Source of the DNA: Streptomyces lanatus
GTDB lineage: Bacteria > Actinomycetota > Actinomycetes > Streptomycetales > Streptomycetaceae
Direction: 5' to 3'
NCBI RefSeq assembly: GCF_014655715.1
Contig: NZ_BNBM01000017.1
Span: 62,001-126,000, forward strand
DNA length: 64,000 bases
Of this stretch, positions 15,998-28,200 are shown piece after piece. Under the pieces are notes generated by a model. The model was not told where the DNA came from, made no database searches, and saw only the letters and a program-made list of their open reading frames with translations. A program made the position numbers and the translations under genes. Position 1 is the first letter of the stretch. Each line of letters opens with the position of its first letter.

Positions 15998-16267
15998 TCA
16001 GCTCCCGGGCACGCGCGGCCGCCGCGGAACGGGCCCGCTCTCCTCGACGACGTTGGTGTATTCGCGCAGCACCGCGAGGACGGACGCGTCGTCGTCCCCG
16101 GCAACGGCCACCAGGGGGCCGGTCGGTGACAGGGCGATGGTCTCGCCATGGTGGAGCTCCACGAGGGCCGCGGCCCGGTACGACCCGATCACCGGGCGGT
16201 CTGCCCGCATGGTGATCTGCACGGTGTAGGTCGCACCGTCGTCGAACGAGCCGGTGACGGTGAACAC
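15998..16267 (-). CDS. Small phage protein of unknown function
   Basis: An 89-residue beta-rich protein. GTG at 16267 follows AAGGAGG by 8 bases, 11 bases after the stop of the giant gene, so it is the last gene of that transcript. Segments such as FDDGATYTVQITMRADRPVIG and ALVELHHGETIALSPTGPLV suggest a small beta-barrel, and the C-terminus is basic (RRPRVPGS). Function not recognised. Confidence 0.6.
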   Translation of the reverse strand: MFTVTGSFDDGATYTVQITMRADRPVIGSYRAAALVELHHGETIALSPTGPLVAVAGDDDASVLAVLREYTNVVEESGPVPRRPRVPGS

Positions 16268-16278
16268 TTCCTGCCTCC

Positions 16279-19200
16279 TTACCTGGTGGCCATCAGGCCC
16301 AGGAGGAACGCGCGCAAGTCGTCGTCCTGGTACCAATCGCCGCTAAACATCGCCTGAACGGACCGCGCGAGGGTGTCACCGGTCTCCGGTTGCGTCTGCT
16401 GCCGCCGCAGGAGCCGGTCCAGGGCGCTAGGCCGCACACGGCGGGCGCCAGACCTGCCGGTGTGCGTCCTGCTGAACCAGAACGCCCTCTGCGCGGCATC
16501 CAGGTCACCGAGGTGCCGGGCGAAGTGCTGTGCCAGGGCATACCCGGCGGTGCCCATTCCCTCGTCGGCCAGGTCGGCAACCGTGATCCGCTGCCCCTCT
16601 GGCTCGTAACGGCCCTGGTCGCCGTCCACGGCCGTCAGGCGGCGCGCCTCCGGCGTGCTGAGCCACGCGCGCGGGATGAGGCGCTGTACGCCCCGTACGG
16701 CGCGCTCGGCGTCCGGGTTGGTGTCCGGGCCGAACACGATCGCGTTGTTGCCCTCCGGTCCCATGTCGCGGACGTCGGCCAGGGCCGCGGCCACAGCGTC
16801 CGGCACCGCGGCGGCGTACCGGGTCCGCAGGTCCCCGTACTCCCGGCGCGCGGCCGCGAGTTCCGCACGAGCCGCAGTGATCTCGACCTCGAGGTCCTCG
16901 TCGTCCGGGATGGTCGCGCCGCTGCGGGCCGCCTGCAGGTTGACCAGGCGCCGCTCGCTGCTGGCCACGTAGTCGTCCGCATGCTGCAACGTGGCGTGCG
17001 GGTCGTCGCCGAAGTCGTCGCCGAGAGCAGCGGACAGACGACGGGTCACGTTCTGGTCGACGTCGTTGCCGGCCGCCCGCAGCGCCGCCATGTGGCGCAG
17101 CGCGGTCAGGCCGGGGCCGCCGTCGGCCGCCCGGTCCGGCGTCCACTGGATGCGGTCCGACCGGTCCGGGAGACGGCCCGCGGCGAGCTGCCCCCACGTC
17201 GTCGGGCGCCAGAAGGTGACGCGTCGCTGCGACTGCCCGAACCGCCCCGGCTCCGGCATGAGTCCGGCCCAGTGGGAGATCCGCGCGGCCAGCGAGTCGC
17301 CGTCCGCGTCGGGCAGGTTCACCGCACCATGCAGGCGCGCCAGGCGGCGGGACTCCGGCCACTGCCGGACACGGCGGACCATGCGGCCCAGGAAGGCCCG
17401 CAGGCGGCGCAGGCGCTCGCGCGAGCTCCGGTACTTCTCGGCAATCTTCCGGGCGCCCGCCTTCACCAGCTCCGCAAGGCGCTTGGCCATGCGGATCAGG
17501 AGAGCGACGATCCGGGCGAGGAGTCCCGGCTGGCGGCCGGCGTCCGGGTTCGCCGCAGCGACCCGGGCCGCGATCCGGCGGGCGGTTGCCTGCCGGGTCC
17601 CGACCATCTGCTGGGTGAGGATGCGGGCGATCCGCTCGGCATCGCCCGGGTCGACGCCCGCGGCCTGGAGCTGCTGGAGAAGCGCGTTCACCGCGTCATC
17701 CGCGTGCCCCGTGACGGCGTTGGTGACGTCCGGGTCGGCGTCCGGGGACGTCGACGGTCGGCCTGCGACCTGGTCCGGGATGAGGCGCAGCAGGTCCCGC
17801 GCGCGGGCCGCCAGGTCCTCATCGCTCTCGTCCGGGAGCGGCTCGAGGTCGTTGATGGTGCGCAGGGCCGCCCGCACGGTGTCCGTGTGGGCCTGGTCGC
17901 GGGTGTCGCGGAGGCGGCGCTGGGTGGCCGCACGGTCCCGGCCGGTGATGCCCGCGGCGTCGAGCGCGGCGGACCCGTCGCGGCGCGCGGTCTGGCGGGC
18001 GTCTCGCAGGGCATCGGCGGTGAGGCGCTGGGCGATCTGCTCGCGCAGGGCGTGGATGTCGCCGGGCGGCTCCGTGCCCGCGACGGCTTCGTCGATGATG
18101 CGCGCGGCGACGGTGCGGGCGTGGTCGCTGACGATCCGGTCGACGTCGGCCTGCGCCACCTGGTTGGGGTCGCGGGGTGTGCCGGCCGGCGGCAGCGCCG
18201 GGGTGGGCCGGTTCCGGTTGTACACGTTCACGGCACGGCCGTTGTGCAGCCCGAAGTCGTGCACGTTGCCGTCCTCGTCGAACCCGGTGAGCTGCATCCA
18301 CCAGCCGTTGCGCTGCGGCTCGGTGATGATGGTCAGTCTCCGGTGCCCGTTGAACTGGTAGCCGGTCCGGCTGACGGGCGCGTCGATGACGTCGCCGACG
18401 CGCAGGCTTCCCGGGCGGACCCGCGCGACGGGTGCGGTGGGCTCGTCCGGCGTGGCCGGAGTGGTTGAGGCGTCCGGAGTGTCGCCGACGCGACGCATCG
18501 GACCGCCGGGGATACCGAATCCGGTGTCGCCCGAGGCGTCCGAGGCGTCGGTGTCGTCGACGTCGGGCGGGGTGACGGCGTCCGGCTCGGCCTCGGGGAG
18601 CTGCCACACGGGCATGGCCCCGTGGACGACTCGGCGGCGCCACTGCTGGTTCTCGTCCTCCAGAAGGAAGCTGCGCACGCCTCCGGGGCCGTCCTCGGCG
18701 TCGATGACGCGGAAGATGCGCACCTGGTCGCCCTGGCGTTCGTCGGGCATAGCCACCAGGTCGCCCTCGCCGATCTGAGCAGCGTTCGACGGGCGGGGCC
18801 GGTCGAGGCCTGCGGGCGGGGTGCGGCCTGCGGCGCGGTCGAGGTGGTCCGCGGCCCGCAGCGCAGCGCGGCCCTCGAGCGTCGACGGGTCCGCGGCCGC
18901 GCGCAGTTGCGTGGCCAGGGCCGAGGCCTGCTCCGGAGTGACGGGCAGGTCGGCGGTGATCCGTACGGCGGCCTGGTGGGCGTTGGGATCGTCGTCCGGG
19001 CCGTCGGCGTGGTCGCCGATGACGTTCCGGTCGCTCGAGTCGAGGTCCGGGTCGACGGTCGGGCCGGTCACCGGGTCCACGGTGTGCGGGGTGGGGTGCA
19101 CGGTCAGGTCGTCGTCCGGCTCGGGGGCGTCGTCAGGGCCGAGGTCCGGGGCGCCTCCGTCCGGGCCCTGGGCGCGCGGGAGGACCGCGCGGGCGTCGAC

Positions 19201-22200
19201 GTCGATCTCGCCCATCTCGCCGGTGGTGGTGTCGGCGTACTGCAGGGTGACGCGGTCTCCGTCCCGGCTGGGCGTGCTGGTGATCGCGACGGTGGCGAGG
19301 TGGCCGTCGAGGTCCAGGACCACGACGTCGCCGTCCTTGAGGTCCGCGGCCGCGGGCTCGTCGATGCCGGTCACCGGTGCGGTGTCGGGGGTGTCGTCGC
19401 GTACCTCGCCGGTGACGCGGAGGTCTCCGGCGCTGCGGGTGATGGTGCCGTCCGCCGTGGTGATGGTGACGCTGTCGCCGTCGACGTCGTCGACGGGGCC
19501 GAGAAGCGCGCCGTCCGTGTCGCTGACAACGTTCTGGGTCGTCACGCGGTGCCCGTCGGCGGTCCAGCCGTCGGGGCGCTGTCCGTCAGTGACGGTGACC
19601 GTCGTCGGGGAGAGCGCGGTGTCGTCATTGCCGTCGGACCAGTTCACCGAAACGGTGGTGTCGGTGGCGCCCGTAACGGTGCCCTCGCGGTCGTCGGTGC
19701 CGGTGACAGTGCTGCCGGGGAACAGGCCGCGGCCGTCGTGGTCGGCCGGGATCTGGTTGGGCAAGTCGCCGGAGCGGAGCGCGGCCTGGGCGCCGCTGGC
19801 CGGAGATCCGGGCACGACGTCGTCCGGTGCTTCCGCGCGTGCCGCGGTGGCGTTGATGGATGTGTAGATGTTCCCGGCCGCGCCGGTACCGTCCGGGTTC
19901 TGGGTGACCCACGTACGCCACGCACGTTCGGCGCGGCCGCGACGGGTGACCTCCACCCGCACGGGCGCGGTGTAGACGTATCCGGCGCGCTGAGCGGAGC
20001 GGCCCCGTTTGGTGGTGCCGTTGATCCGGACCATGTCGCCGGGCACCAGGTCCTCAACGCGGGCCCAGTGCGCGGGCTGGCCACCGATCGGCTCGGGCTC
20101 GCCCTGGTCGTTGCGGTCATCGCTCTGGGCTGGGGCCTCCTCGGGACGCGGCTTGCGTCGCACCACCCCGAAGGTGAGGCGCGCTTCACGGGAATCCCGA
20201 CTCTGACCATCCGGGCCGGTCATAGTCCCTTGAGCTGGGTAGCCGTAGTGCTGCTGTGAGCCCAGTGCCTGAACGCCCCCCGAGTCGTAGGAGAGACGGT
20301 CGCCTTCGCGGACAGTTGCGCGGTTGGTGCTCACCGGCGACGGCCCAGAGCGCATGCCGCGCGGGGCTATCGTCGGGTGGCTGACCTCGTCGCCGGGCTG
20401 TAGGTCATCGGGGTCGGCCAGGACCGTGTAGCCGTCGGCCTCCTGCTGCCGGTGCCACTCGTCGGCCTGCTGCCGCCACGCTGCCCGTTCCTGAGCGCGG
20501 TCCCGATCGAGCTGCCAACGGTCGCCGTCTTGGTTGGCGTGCTCACTGAGCACGCGAGTGATCGCGTCCGCGAGGGTTTCTCCATCCGGCCCGCGGAATG
20601 TGCGGGCGCGCTGTGCGGCGTCTGGGGCGTCCCAGGGGAAGGGCTGTCCCTCAGCGTCACGGACGTGCTCCTCGAGGACGTTCGCTGCGTGTAGGGCCTC
20701 CTTCTGGGTGCGGAACCCGTTCAGGTCGTCGTGGACGATCGGCAGCATGGTGCCGGGTGTGGCGATGCGGAACCGGGCGTTGAACGCGTCGTTCTCCCGC
20801 GCGGCCTGGTTGCCGTACACGAGGATGCGACCGCCCTTGGAAAGCCGAGTGTTCTTGTCGTCGGCGATCTCCCGGAGTTCCTCCGGGTCTTGCTGACCCT
20901 GCCCAGCGTCATCCGCCGTACGCTGCTGTTCTTCTTCGTACTGCTGCCGCTCAGCACGGTCGTTGTCACGGCGCGACTGCTTGAACATGCCGAACGTCTG
21001 GCGACCGCCGTTGTTGTCGAACCACTCCTGCAGTTCCTCGCTGGCGTACTGCTGCCACCGGTCGCGTGCGGACAGGCTGCCGCCAGAGAACAGTTCCCGC
21101 TCGTCGAAGGGCAGGGCACCGAACTTGTACTCCCGCTTGAAGAAGTAGCCGTTCGTGAAGTCGACGGCCTGGCGGTAGCGGGCCTCGTCCCAGTCGGCGA
21201 ACTCTGCGCGAAGGGCACGGTCGGTCTCCCGCTGCCGGTACTGCGGGTACGTGAGCCGGCCGTTTCCGGGGGTCTCGTCGTCGCCGTCGATCCAGTGGTT
21301 CAGCTCCGGCGAGGCCAGTTCCTTCGCGCGCCTGTTGCTGTACTTGCCGCCGGAGAACACGGCGCGCGGGTCGATGCCCTGGGCCTCAGCGTCCGGGCTG
21401 AGCATGCGCCCGCCGGTGGCCTGCATGGCGTCCTGAAAGCGCTCCTCATCAAGGGCGTCGAACTCGCGACGCAGGCGTCCGGGGGCGGCCGGGGCGGGCT
21501 GCGTAACGTCCGTGTCGCCGAAGCCGAGAGCCTCATCCATGAGGCGGCCCTCGCGTTCCGCCTCCTCGGCGTTCGCCGGAGGCGTCTCCGGCACCGCGGC
21601 GCGAACCCGCTGGTCAACGTAGCCGTCGCGGCTGTCCATCTCCGCCATGACGCGGAGCTCGTTCTCCGGGCCCAAGCCCTGCCGGTAGGCGGCCTCAAGC
21701 TCGGAGTCGTCCAGGCCGGAGAGGTCCTCGGGCAGAGTGAAGGCGCCGGCCCGCTCCTGCTCGTAGTCGTCCTGCACCGCGCGAAGCGCCTGCGGAAGGT
21801 TGCGGCCTTCCCCGTCACGCCAGGCGGCGACGCTGGCCGGGCCCCACGCCGCGTGCCAGTCGAAGGGGTCGCCGTTGCCGTCGCTGATCTCCTCGAACCG
21901 TCCGGCGAGCGCCCGCGCCTCCTCGGGGTCGTTGGAGGGCAGGGTGATGCCGGGCAGGTTCGTGCCGTTGCGGGCCTGGGCGAAGCGCCACACGGTGGTG
22001 CCGTCGGCCTGCGGCTCCGGGTACGTCGTCAGGCCGCCCTCGGGCGACAGCGCGAGCCCTTCCCGGTCCGCCAGGGCGGACAGCAGGGCGCGACGCTCGG
22101 GGGTGTCCTCGGCCGAGGTCAGTCCGTCGCCCGTACGCCAGGCGTTCCGCAGGGAGTCCACGTCGCGGTGACGGGGCCGACGGGATCGGTCGCCGTCGCG

Positions 22201-25200
22201 ACCGCCGGAACGGCCGTTGCTGCCATCGTCACCGTCGCCGGTCGCGGTTGGGACGTTGAAGTCCGGCAGGCGCAGGTGAGGCAGGCCGGGGCCGCCCGGC
22301 CCGGCCCCGTCGGGGCCGCCGTTGCCGCCTCCACGGTCGCGGCGGCGCCGACGCCGGCGGCGGCGCTCCTCGTCGTTCTCGTCTTCCTCGGCGTCGCCCT
22401 CCGGGGCGTCCTGGTCGTCGTCCTCGTTGTCCGGGCCGTCGCCGTCGCTCGAGTCGCCAGCGTCGTCGGGCGAATCGGGCGTGCCCGCGCCCCCACCGTC
22501 GGGGTCGGCCGCCCCTCCGTCGGGGTCGGCGTCGCTGCGCTGCCGACGGTTCTCCTCGTCGTCCTGGCGCTGTTCGTCCTCGTCCTGGTCGTTCTGTTGC
22601 TCGCCGACCTCGCTCTCCGGGGTGCCGTCGCCGGTCGTACCGTTCTGGTCGTTGGACTCGCCGTCGGTGCTGCGGTAGTCGTCGGCCTGGCCGTCGTCGC
22701 CGCGGCGTTCGTCCTGCTCGCCGCGGGCGATGCGAGCAGCGCGACGGAACCGGTCGGCAGCGAGTTCGCCCTGCGGCCCGGCGAGTTCGTACTGCTCGGC
22801 GAGCGCGTCCATGCGGTCGGCGACGTCGCGGAGTTCCGCGTCCTTGTCGTCGGCCGAGTCGGCGGCAGACAGGCGGTCGTCCAACTCCTGCATCTCCGGC
22901 AGCGACTCGCCGCCCACCGCGTTCATGCCTTCGCCAAACAGAGCCCGCGCACGAGTGGTGCGGTCGTCGACGTCCGGCGCGTCCGCATCCGTGCCGTCGC
23001 TCGGCGCGTCGGCGCCATCGGGAACGGCCACGATGTCGCTCGGCCGGAAGCTCAACGGTTGGCCCTTGACGCGCCAGTAGCCCTCTCGCTCGGCCGGCCT
23101 CTCCACCGTGACGTTCATGTGCTCGCGGTCAGTGAGCCCTCCCCGGCCGCGCAGGGCGATCCGGAAACGGTCCCCGGGTTGGGGCTGGATATGAGAGCCG
23201 TCAACGGCCCGCCAGCCCTCCGGCACGCGAACCTTGGCCGCAAGGCGCTGCCCGTTCGCGCCCTCGATCCGGCGCGTCAAGTCGGAGGAGTCCTCTCGCC
23301 CCGGGTTGCCCTCCGGCAGCCGTTCCACCAGGTCAGCGCCCCGGAACAATGCGAACTCGGTTCGGACGGTCTGCTTGCCGTTGATCGTGACGTCCGACTC
23401 GACCTCGATGCGGACCTGGCCGTTGCTGAGTGGGGTGGCGTGAATAACGCGTCCCACCATGTGCATCGGCTCGTTGTAGGCGGGGTCTGCGGAAACGGTG
23501 TGGACCCAGTCACCGACCTGGATCTCGGCGGCGGAAACCATGTCGCCGCCGTACCGCTGCCGCACCGTTGCGAAGTCGTCAACCTGCCCCGGGGCCGCGC
23601 TTTCGGGGGTGCCCCCGTCCGTCGTACCGCCCTGCTGGAAGTCCGGATACCGAAGGTCGCGTTCGGCCTTCATGCGGGCTGCGGTGGCCCACGACCTGGA
23701 CCTGCGCGTGTCGTACGGCAGCTCAAGGTTCGGGTCGTCGAACTGGCTCTCCAGCCATGCGGCCTCGTCACGGATCTGGCGGATGTCGCCCTGGAGATCG
23801 TCCGTCTCGCCCCGGCTGACACGCTGGATGAGGTCCTGCAGACGCTGGATGCGCTCCGGGTCCTGCAGGCCTTCCCTGTTCTGGAGGGTGGCGATGTCGT
23901 CGCCGATGTCGGCCATGCGGGCACGGAGTTCGTGCCGCCACGCCGGAGTCGGCTCCGGCCGAGTACGGTCGCTGGCCCACGCGAAGGTGTCGTCGGGGTG
24001 GCTCAGGAAGACGGGGCTGATGTCCGAACGAGAGCCGTCGAGGTTGGAGACGGACAGGACCATCGTCCCGTTTTCGTTCCGGCTCACGCTGTTCACGCGG
24101 ACCGGCTGCCTCCAGCCCACGGGGTACGGGCGGCCGTTCCCGTCCCGCTGCGTGATCGGCACGCGGATGATGTCGTTCTCGGCGACGTCGTCGCGGTCGC
24201 CGAGGGCCCACCCCTCGGGTGCCTCACTGCGGGCCTGCTCCCGCCGGGCGTCCTCGTCGGCGTTCTCACGGCGGATGTTGCGGTTGCGGACGAGTGCGGC
24301 CACGGCCTCGGCGCGGCTCGGGTAATCGTCAGGGGAGGTCTGCCCGTCAGCGTTGGTGTACCGCCATTTGTGGGCGAGCTGGCGGACGGTGCCGGCGTCC
24401 TCGCCGTCGACGGCCACCGGGTACGAGCCGTCATCGTTGCGCTTGCCGATCTCGGCCCGCGCGAGCGCTTCGGCCCGCTCCTGCTTCTTCTTCTCCTTCT
24501 TCTCCTGGTCCCGGCGGGCGTTGTCGCGATTGCGCTGCTCCTCGTGCAGCGCGCCGCGGCGGCTGGCGACAGGAGAGAGAGCGAGCATGGCACTGCCCTG
24601 AACTCGCGGGCCTTCCCCGTTGCTCGCGACGTGCCGGTTCTGCCACGCCTGCAGCTCCTCGAGCTCGGCCTGGATTTCGGCGTCGTCCATATCCGCCGGC
24701 GACGTGTCCCGGATCGGTGCATCGGGCGCCGTGGCGTTGTCGACCGTGTCCGTGTCGTCGGACCGTCCCGGGCGCTGCCAGGCGTCCCACTGCTCGGGGG
24801 TGAACCGCTCAACCAGGCCACCCGACGGCATGGTGACGGTGTGCTGGCCCCCACTCCAATCGTTCTCCCACTGCTGCCGGTCGTCGTTCCAGCGCCGCCT
24901 CTCGTACGTAACCCGGGTGCGGCCCTGGTCACCGGAGGCTGCGGACGCGCGGCCGCGAAAGGTGCCGAAGTACGAGGCGAGGCTCCGGTCACGATCAGCG
25001 GGGTTCTCCGCGTCGAACCGGACCAGGTCGCCATCCTGGATGTCCCACGGGTGGAACAGCGTGCCGCCGTTGGGGCCGTCGCCCTGGGTCTCCGGCTCCC
25101 GCTCAGGCAGCGCAGTGAGCGCACGGTCGAGGTCCTGGCCCAGCTCGAGCAGGCTGGCCAGTACAGACTGGGCCGCCTCGGCGTCGGGCAGGTGGTCCCC

Positions 25201-28200
25201 GCGCAGTCGCCCGGCGACGTAGTCGAGTTGCTCGCGAACGCGCCGCAGGTCCTCGCGGGCGTCGCCGGTCGGGGGTTCACCGGCAAGGATGCCGTCGAGG
25301 GACTCCCGGATCTTGGCGTAGTCGCCGCGGATACGGCGGACGTCGTCCTTGTCCTGCCGGGACAGGCCGGTGAGGTTCGGCAGGGGCGGCAGGTCCGGCA
25401 GCCCGTCGAGGACCGCGCGGGCGGTCTCCGTCTCGTCCTCGGGCGAGAGGGGCGCGACGCTCACCTCGGGCCCGGTGGTGCTCTTCGGGTTGTTGCTGGT
25501 GCCATCGGAAGACGACGGGCGAGTGAGGCGAATCACCGGAACGCGACGCATCACCATGGGCTTGCGGTGATCCCAGCGGTACTCAACATCCGCAACCCGG
25601 CGGGTTTCGACGCCCATGCCGATCGCTTCGTCGTACACCCGCTTGATGACGCCGGAATCCCCGTTCTGAATGTTTGTGACCCATTCCCCCTCAGCCAACG
25701 GCTTGTCGTCCGTGCTGGCCGATTCCTTCTCGTCGTCGGGAGCGCCCGCCGGGACGTAGGCGTCGCCCCGCGCGTCTGAAGCGTCCGAGGCCGGGGCCTC
25801 TGTCTCCGGCGGCGCCGAGTCGGGGGCGCCGGCCGCTGGCGTCTCGGTCTCCGGGGCGTCCTCGGACCGGGCGTCGCCCTCCGACCCTTCTGCGGCGGGG
25901 GTATTGGCCTCGGAGCCGTCCGTCTCCGGTACCTCGGGGGTCTCCTCGTCCGGGTGCAGCACGCGCAGTTCCCTGTCGGGGGCGAGGACGTGCTCCTTGC
26001 CGTCCTCGTCGACGACGCGGATACGGCCGCGCGGTGTCCGCACGGGCTCCTCCGCCACGGTGTGCGTGCGCCCGCCGGAGTCGACGAACCGGTCCCCCTC
26101 CTTGAAGTCGGCAGGCTTGCGGGACTGCGGGGGACGCAGTCGGCTGGTGTCGCGTCCCTCGGCGGCGGCGAACATGTCCGGAGTGCCGAAGACGTCGTCG
26201 GCCAGGTCGTCGGGGTTGTCCGGGTCGGCCACGAACCGCTGCTGCTGCTCCGGCTCGACGTCGAACAGGCCGCCGGGCTCCTCCGCGGGCGCCTTGGGCT
26301 TCGGCTTCGGCTCCTCCGGCGGCTTCCGGCCGGCGCGGCGGGCTTCCTCCGCCTCGAGGACCCGCAGGCGGGTGCGATCGGTGCCCTCCAGCTCGCCGCC
26401 ATTGGCCATCTCCCGCTCCATCAGGGAGACGATCTCGTCGCGGATTTCGCCGTCTTCCATCGCGGACGGGGCCTTGGAGGCGCGGGCGGCCGCTGCGGGC
26501 GCGTTGACCTCGTCAGGGCTCAAGATGACCCCTACCGGGTCGTCGGCTGACGACTGGTCCGCGTCGCCGCTGGCGGCGTCGGGAGCATCCGTGTTCGGGG
26601 CGTCGGCGTGCCCCTGCTCGCGCTTGGCCTGCAGCTTGGCCTCGGCCTCGTCGACGCGCTTGGTGTAGGCCTTGTGGGCGCGGATCTCCTTCCGGTCGGA
26701 GTCCAGTCCTTCGCCGCCCGCCAGGGTCCACGCCCACTCGAGGAGTGCACGGTGCGTTTCGATCGGCGCGGTCACCTTGAGGCTGCCGTTACGGTTCTTC
26801 GTGGCCTCGGTGAGGGCCTTCCGGGTGTCCGGGTCCTCCATGGCCGCGGTCTCTTCGACGTTCAGGAAGTCGGCGAGGGCCTCCGGCAACGTCAAGGTGA
26901 CGAGGTTCTCGGGGTTGTCCCAGCCGTGCCGCAGCGGTTCAGGGGCAGGCTCACGGGCCGTACGCTTGCGCTTGTTCTCCCGGATCGCTTGGGCGTCGGC
27001 CGCGAACCGGTCGGCGTTGTCGTCCAGGCGCTCCTCCAGGCGGTGCAGCGCCCGCTGCATGCCGTCGCCCAGGCTGTCGGTGTCCAGCTCGTGGAGGGAG
27101 GCAAGGGCGCCGCGCATGGCCTCGCCGTTCTGGTGGTATCCCTCGGCCCCCTTGGGCTCGTCCGTGACGTTCTGCAGGTGCTGGACCAGGGCGCGGTACT
27201 CCTCGGGCGCCCCGTCCGGCCACTGTTTCTCGGCGAGCTCGTTGACTGCGGCCCAGTCCTTGAGGATGGCCGCGGCCGCGCGCTTGGCATCGCCGCTGTT
27301 GGGGTGCTGCTGCATGCTCGAGGTGTCGCGCTGCGCGTCTTCCGGGCGGCGGCGGGCCCTCGGGATGACGTTCATCGTGTCGCCGCTGTCCGCACCGAAC
27401 TGGTGGGTCTCACGGCGGCCGCCGAGGTGGCGGGTGGTGAAGGTGCGGCCCCCCGGGTACCGGCGTACGGCCGTGACGACGTGGCCGAATTCGCCGCCCG
27501 CGACGACGTCGCCGACACGGACGCGGTCGGCGCGGACCTTCTCGGGGATGTGTCCGTCGGTGTGGCCGGACACTGCCACCTGGTTCGGCATCCGCATGAG
27601 GCGCACGCTGTCGCCGGACGTCATCACCGTGCCGTCCGGGGCGGTCAGGGTGGCGTCGAGCAGGGGCACCCACCTGGTCCTGTCGAAGGTGGGGGCGAGG
27701 GTGCCCTCGACGGTGACGGTCTCCGGCTTGTCCTGGTCCCGGGTGCTGGACGGCCACTCGATGTCGCTGCCGCTCACGGTGGCCTTGATGCGGTCGCCGG
27801 GCCTGAGCTCTCCACGGCTGACCGTCGCCGCGGTGTTGCTGTCGGCGGGTGGGGCGGCCGGGGTGGTCCGGGAGCTGTCGAACTCCTGGCGGGTCCGCTT
27901 GATGGCGGCCTGGATGTTCTCGCCCTGGGCGGAGCGCCAGGTGCTGGCGGCCTGATCGAGGTCCGGGTCAGAGAAGTCGAACCCGCCACGGCCCATCGAG
28001 TTCTGTCCGGCTGGGGCCGTGCGGTCGAGGTGCCGTGCGAACTCGATGGCTTCCTTCGGGGTGGCGAACTCACCGGCTGCGTCCATGCGCTGCCCGGTGC
28101 CAGTCGCGGTCAGGTACCAGCGTCCGGTGGAGTCATCGCGGAGGGCGACCACCTTGCCGTTGAGGGAGGTCTGCAGGGGGTCGTCGTCACCCGCGACGGA

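Noticed and set aside
20731..25779. A 1,682-codon open frame on the plus strand, antisense to the giant protein
   Set aside because: It lies fully opposite the giant gene, has no domain pattern or ribosome-binding site, and long antisense frames are expected at this G+C content.
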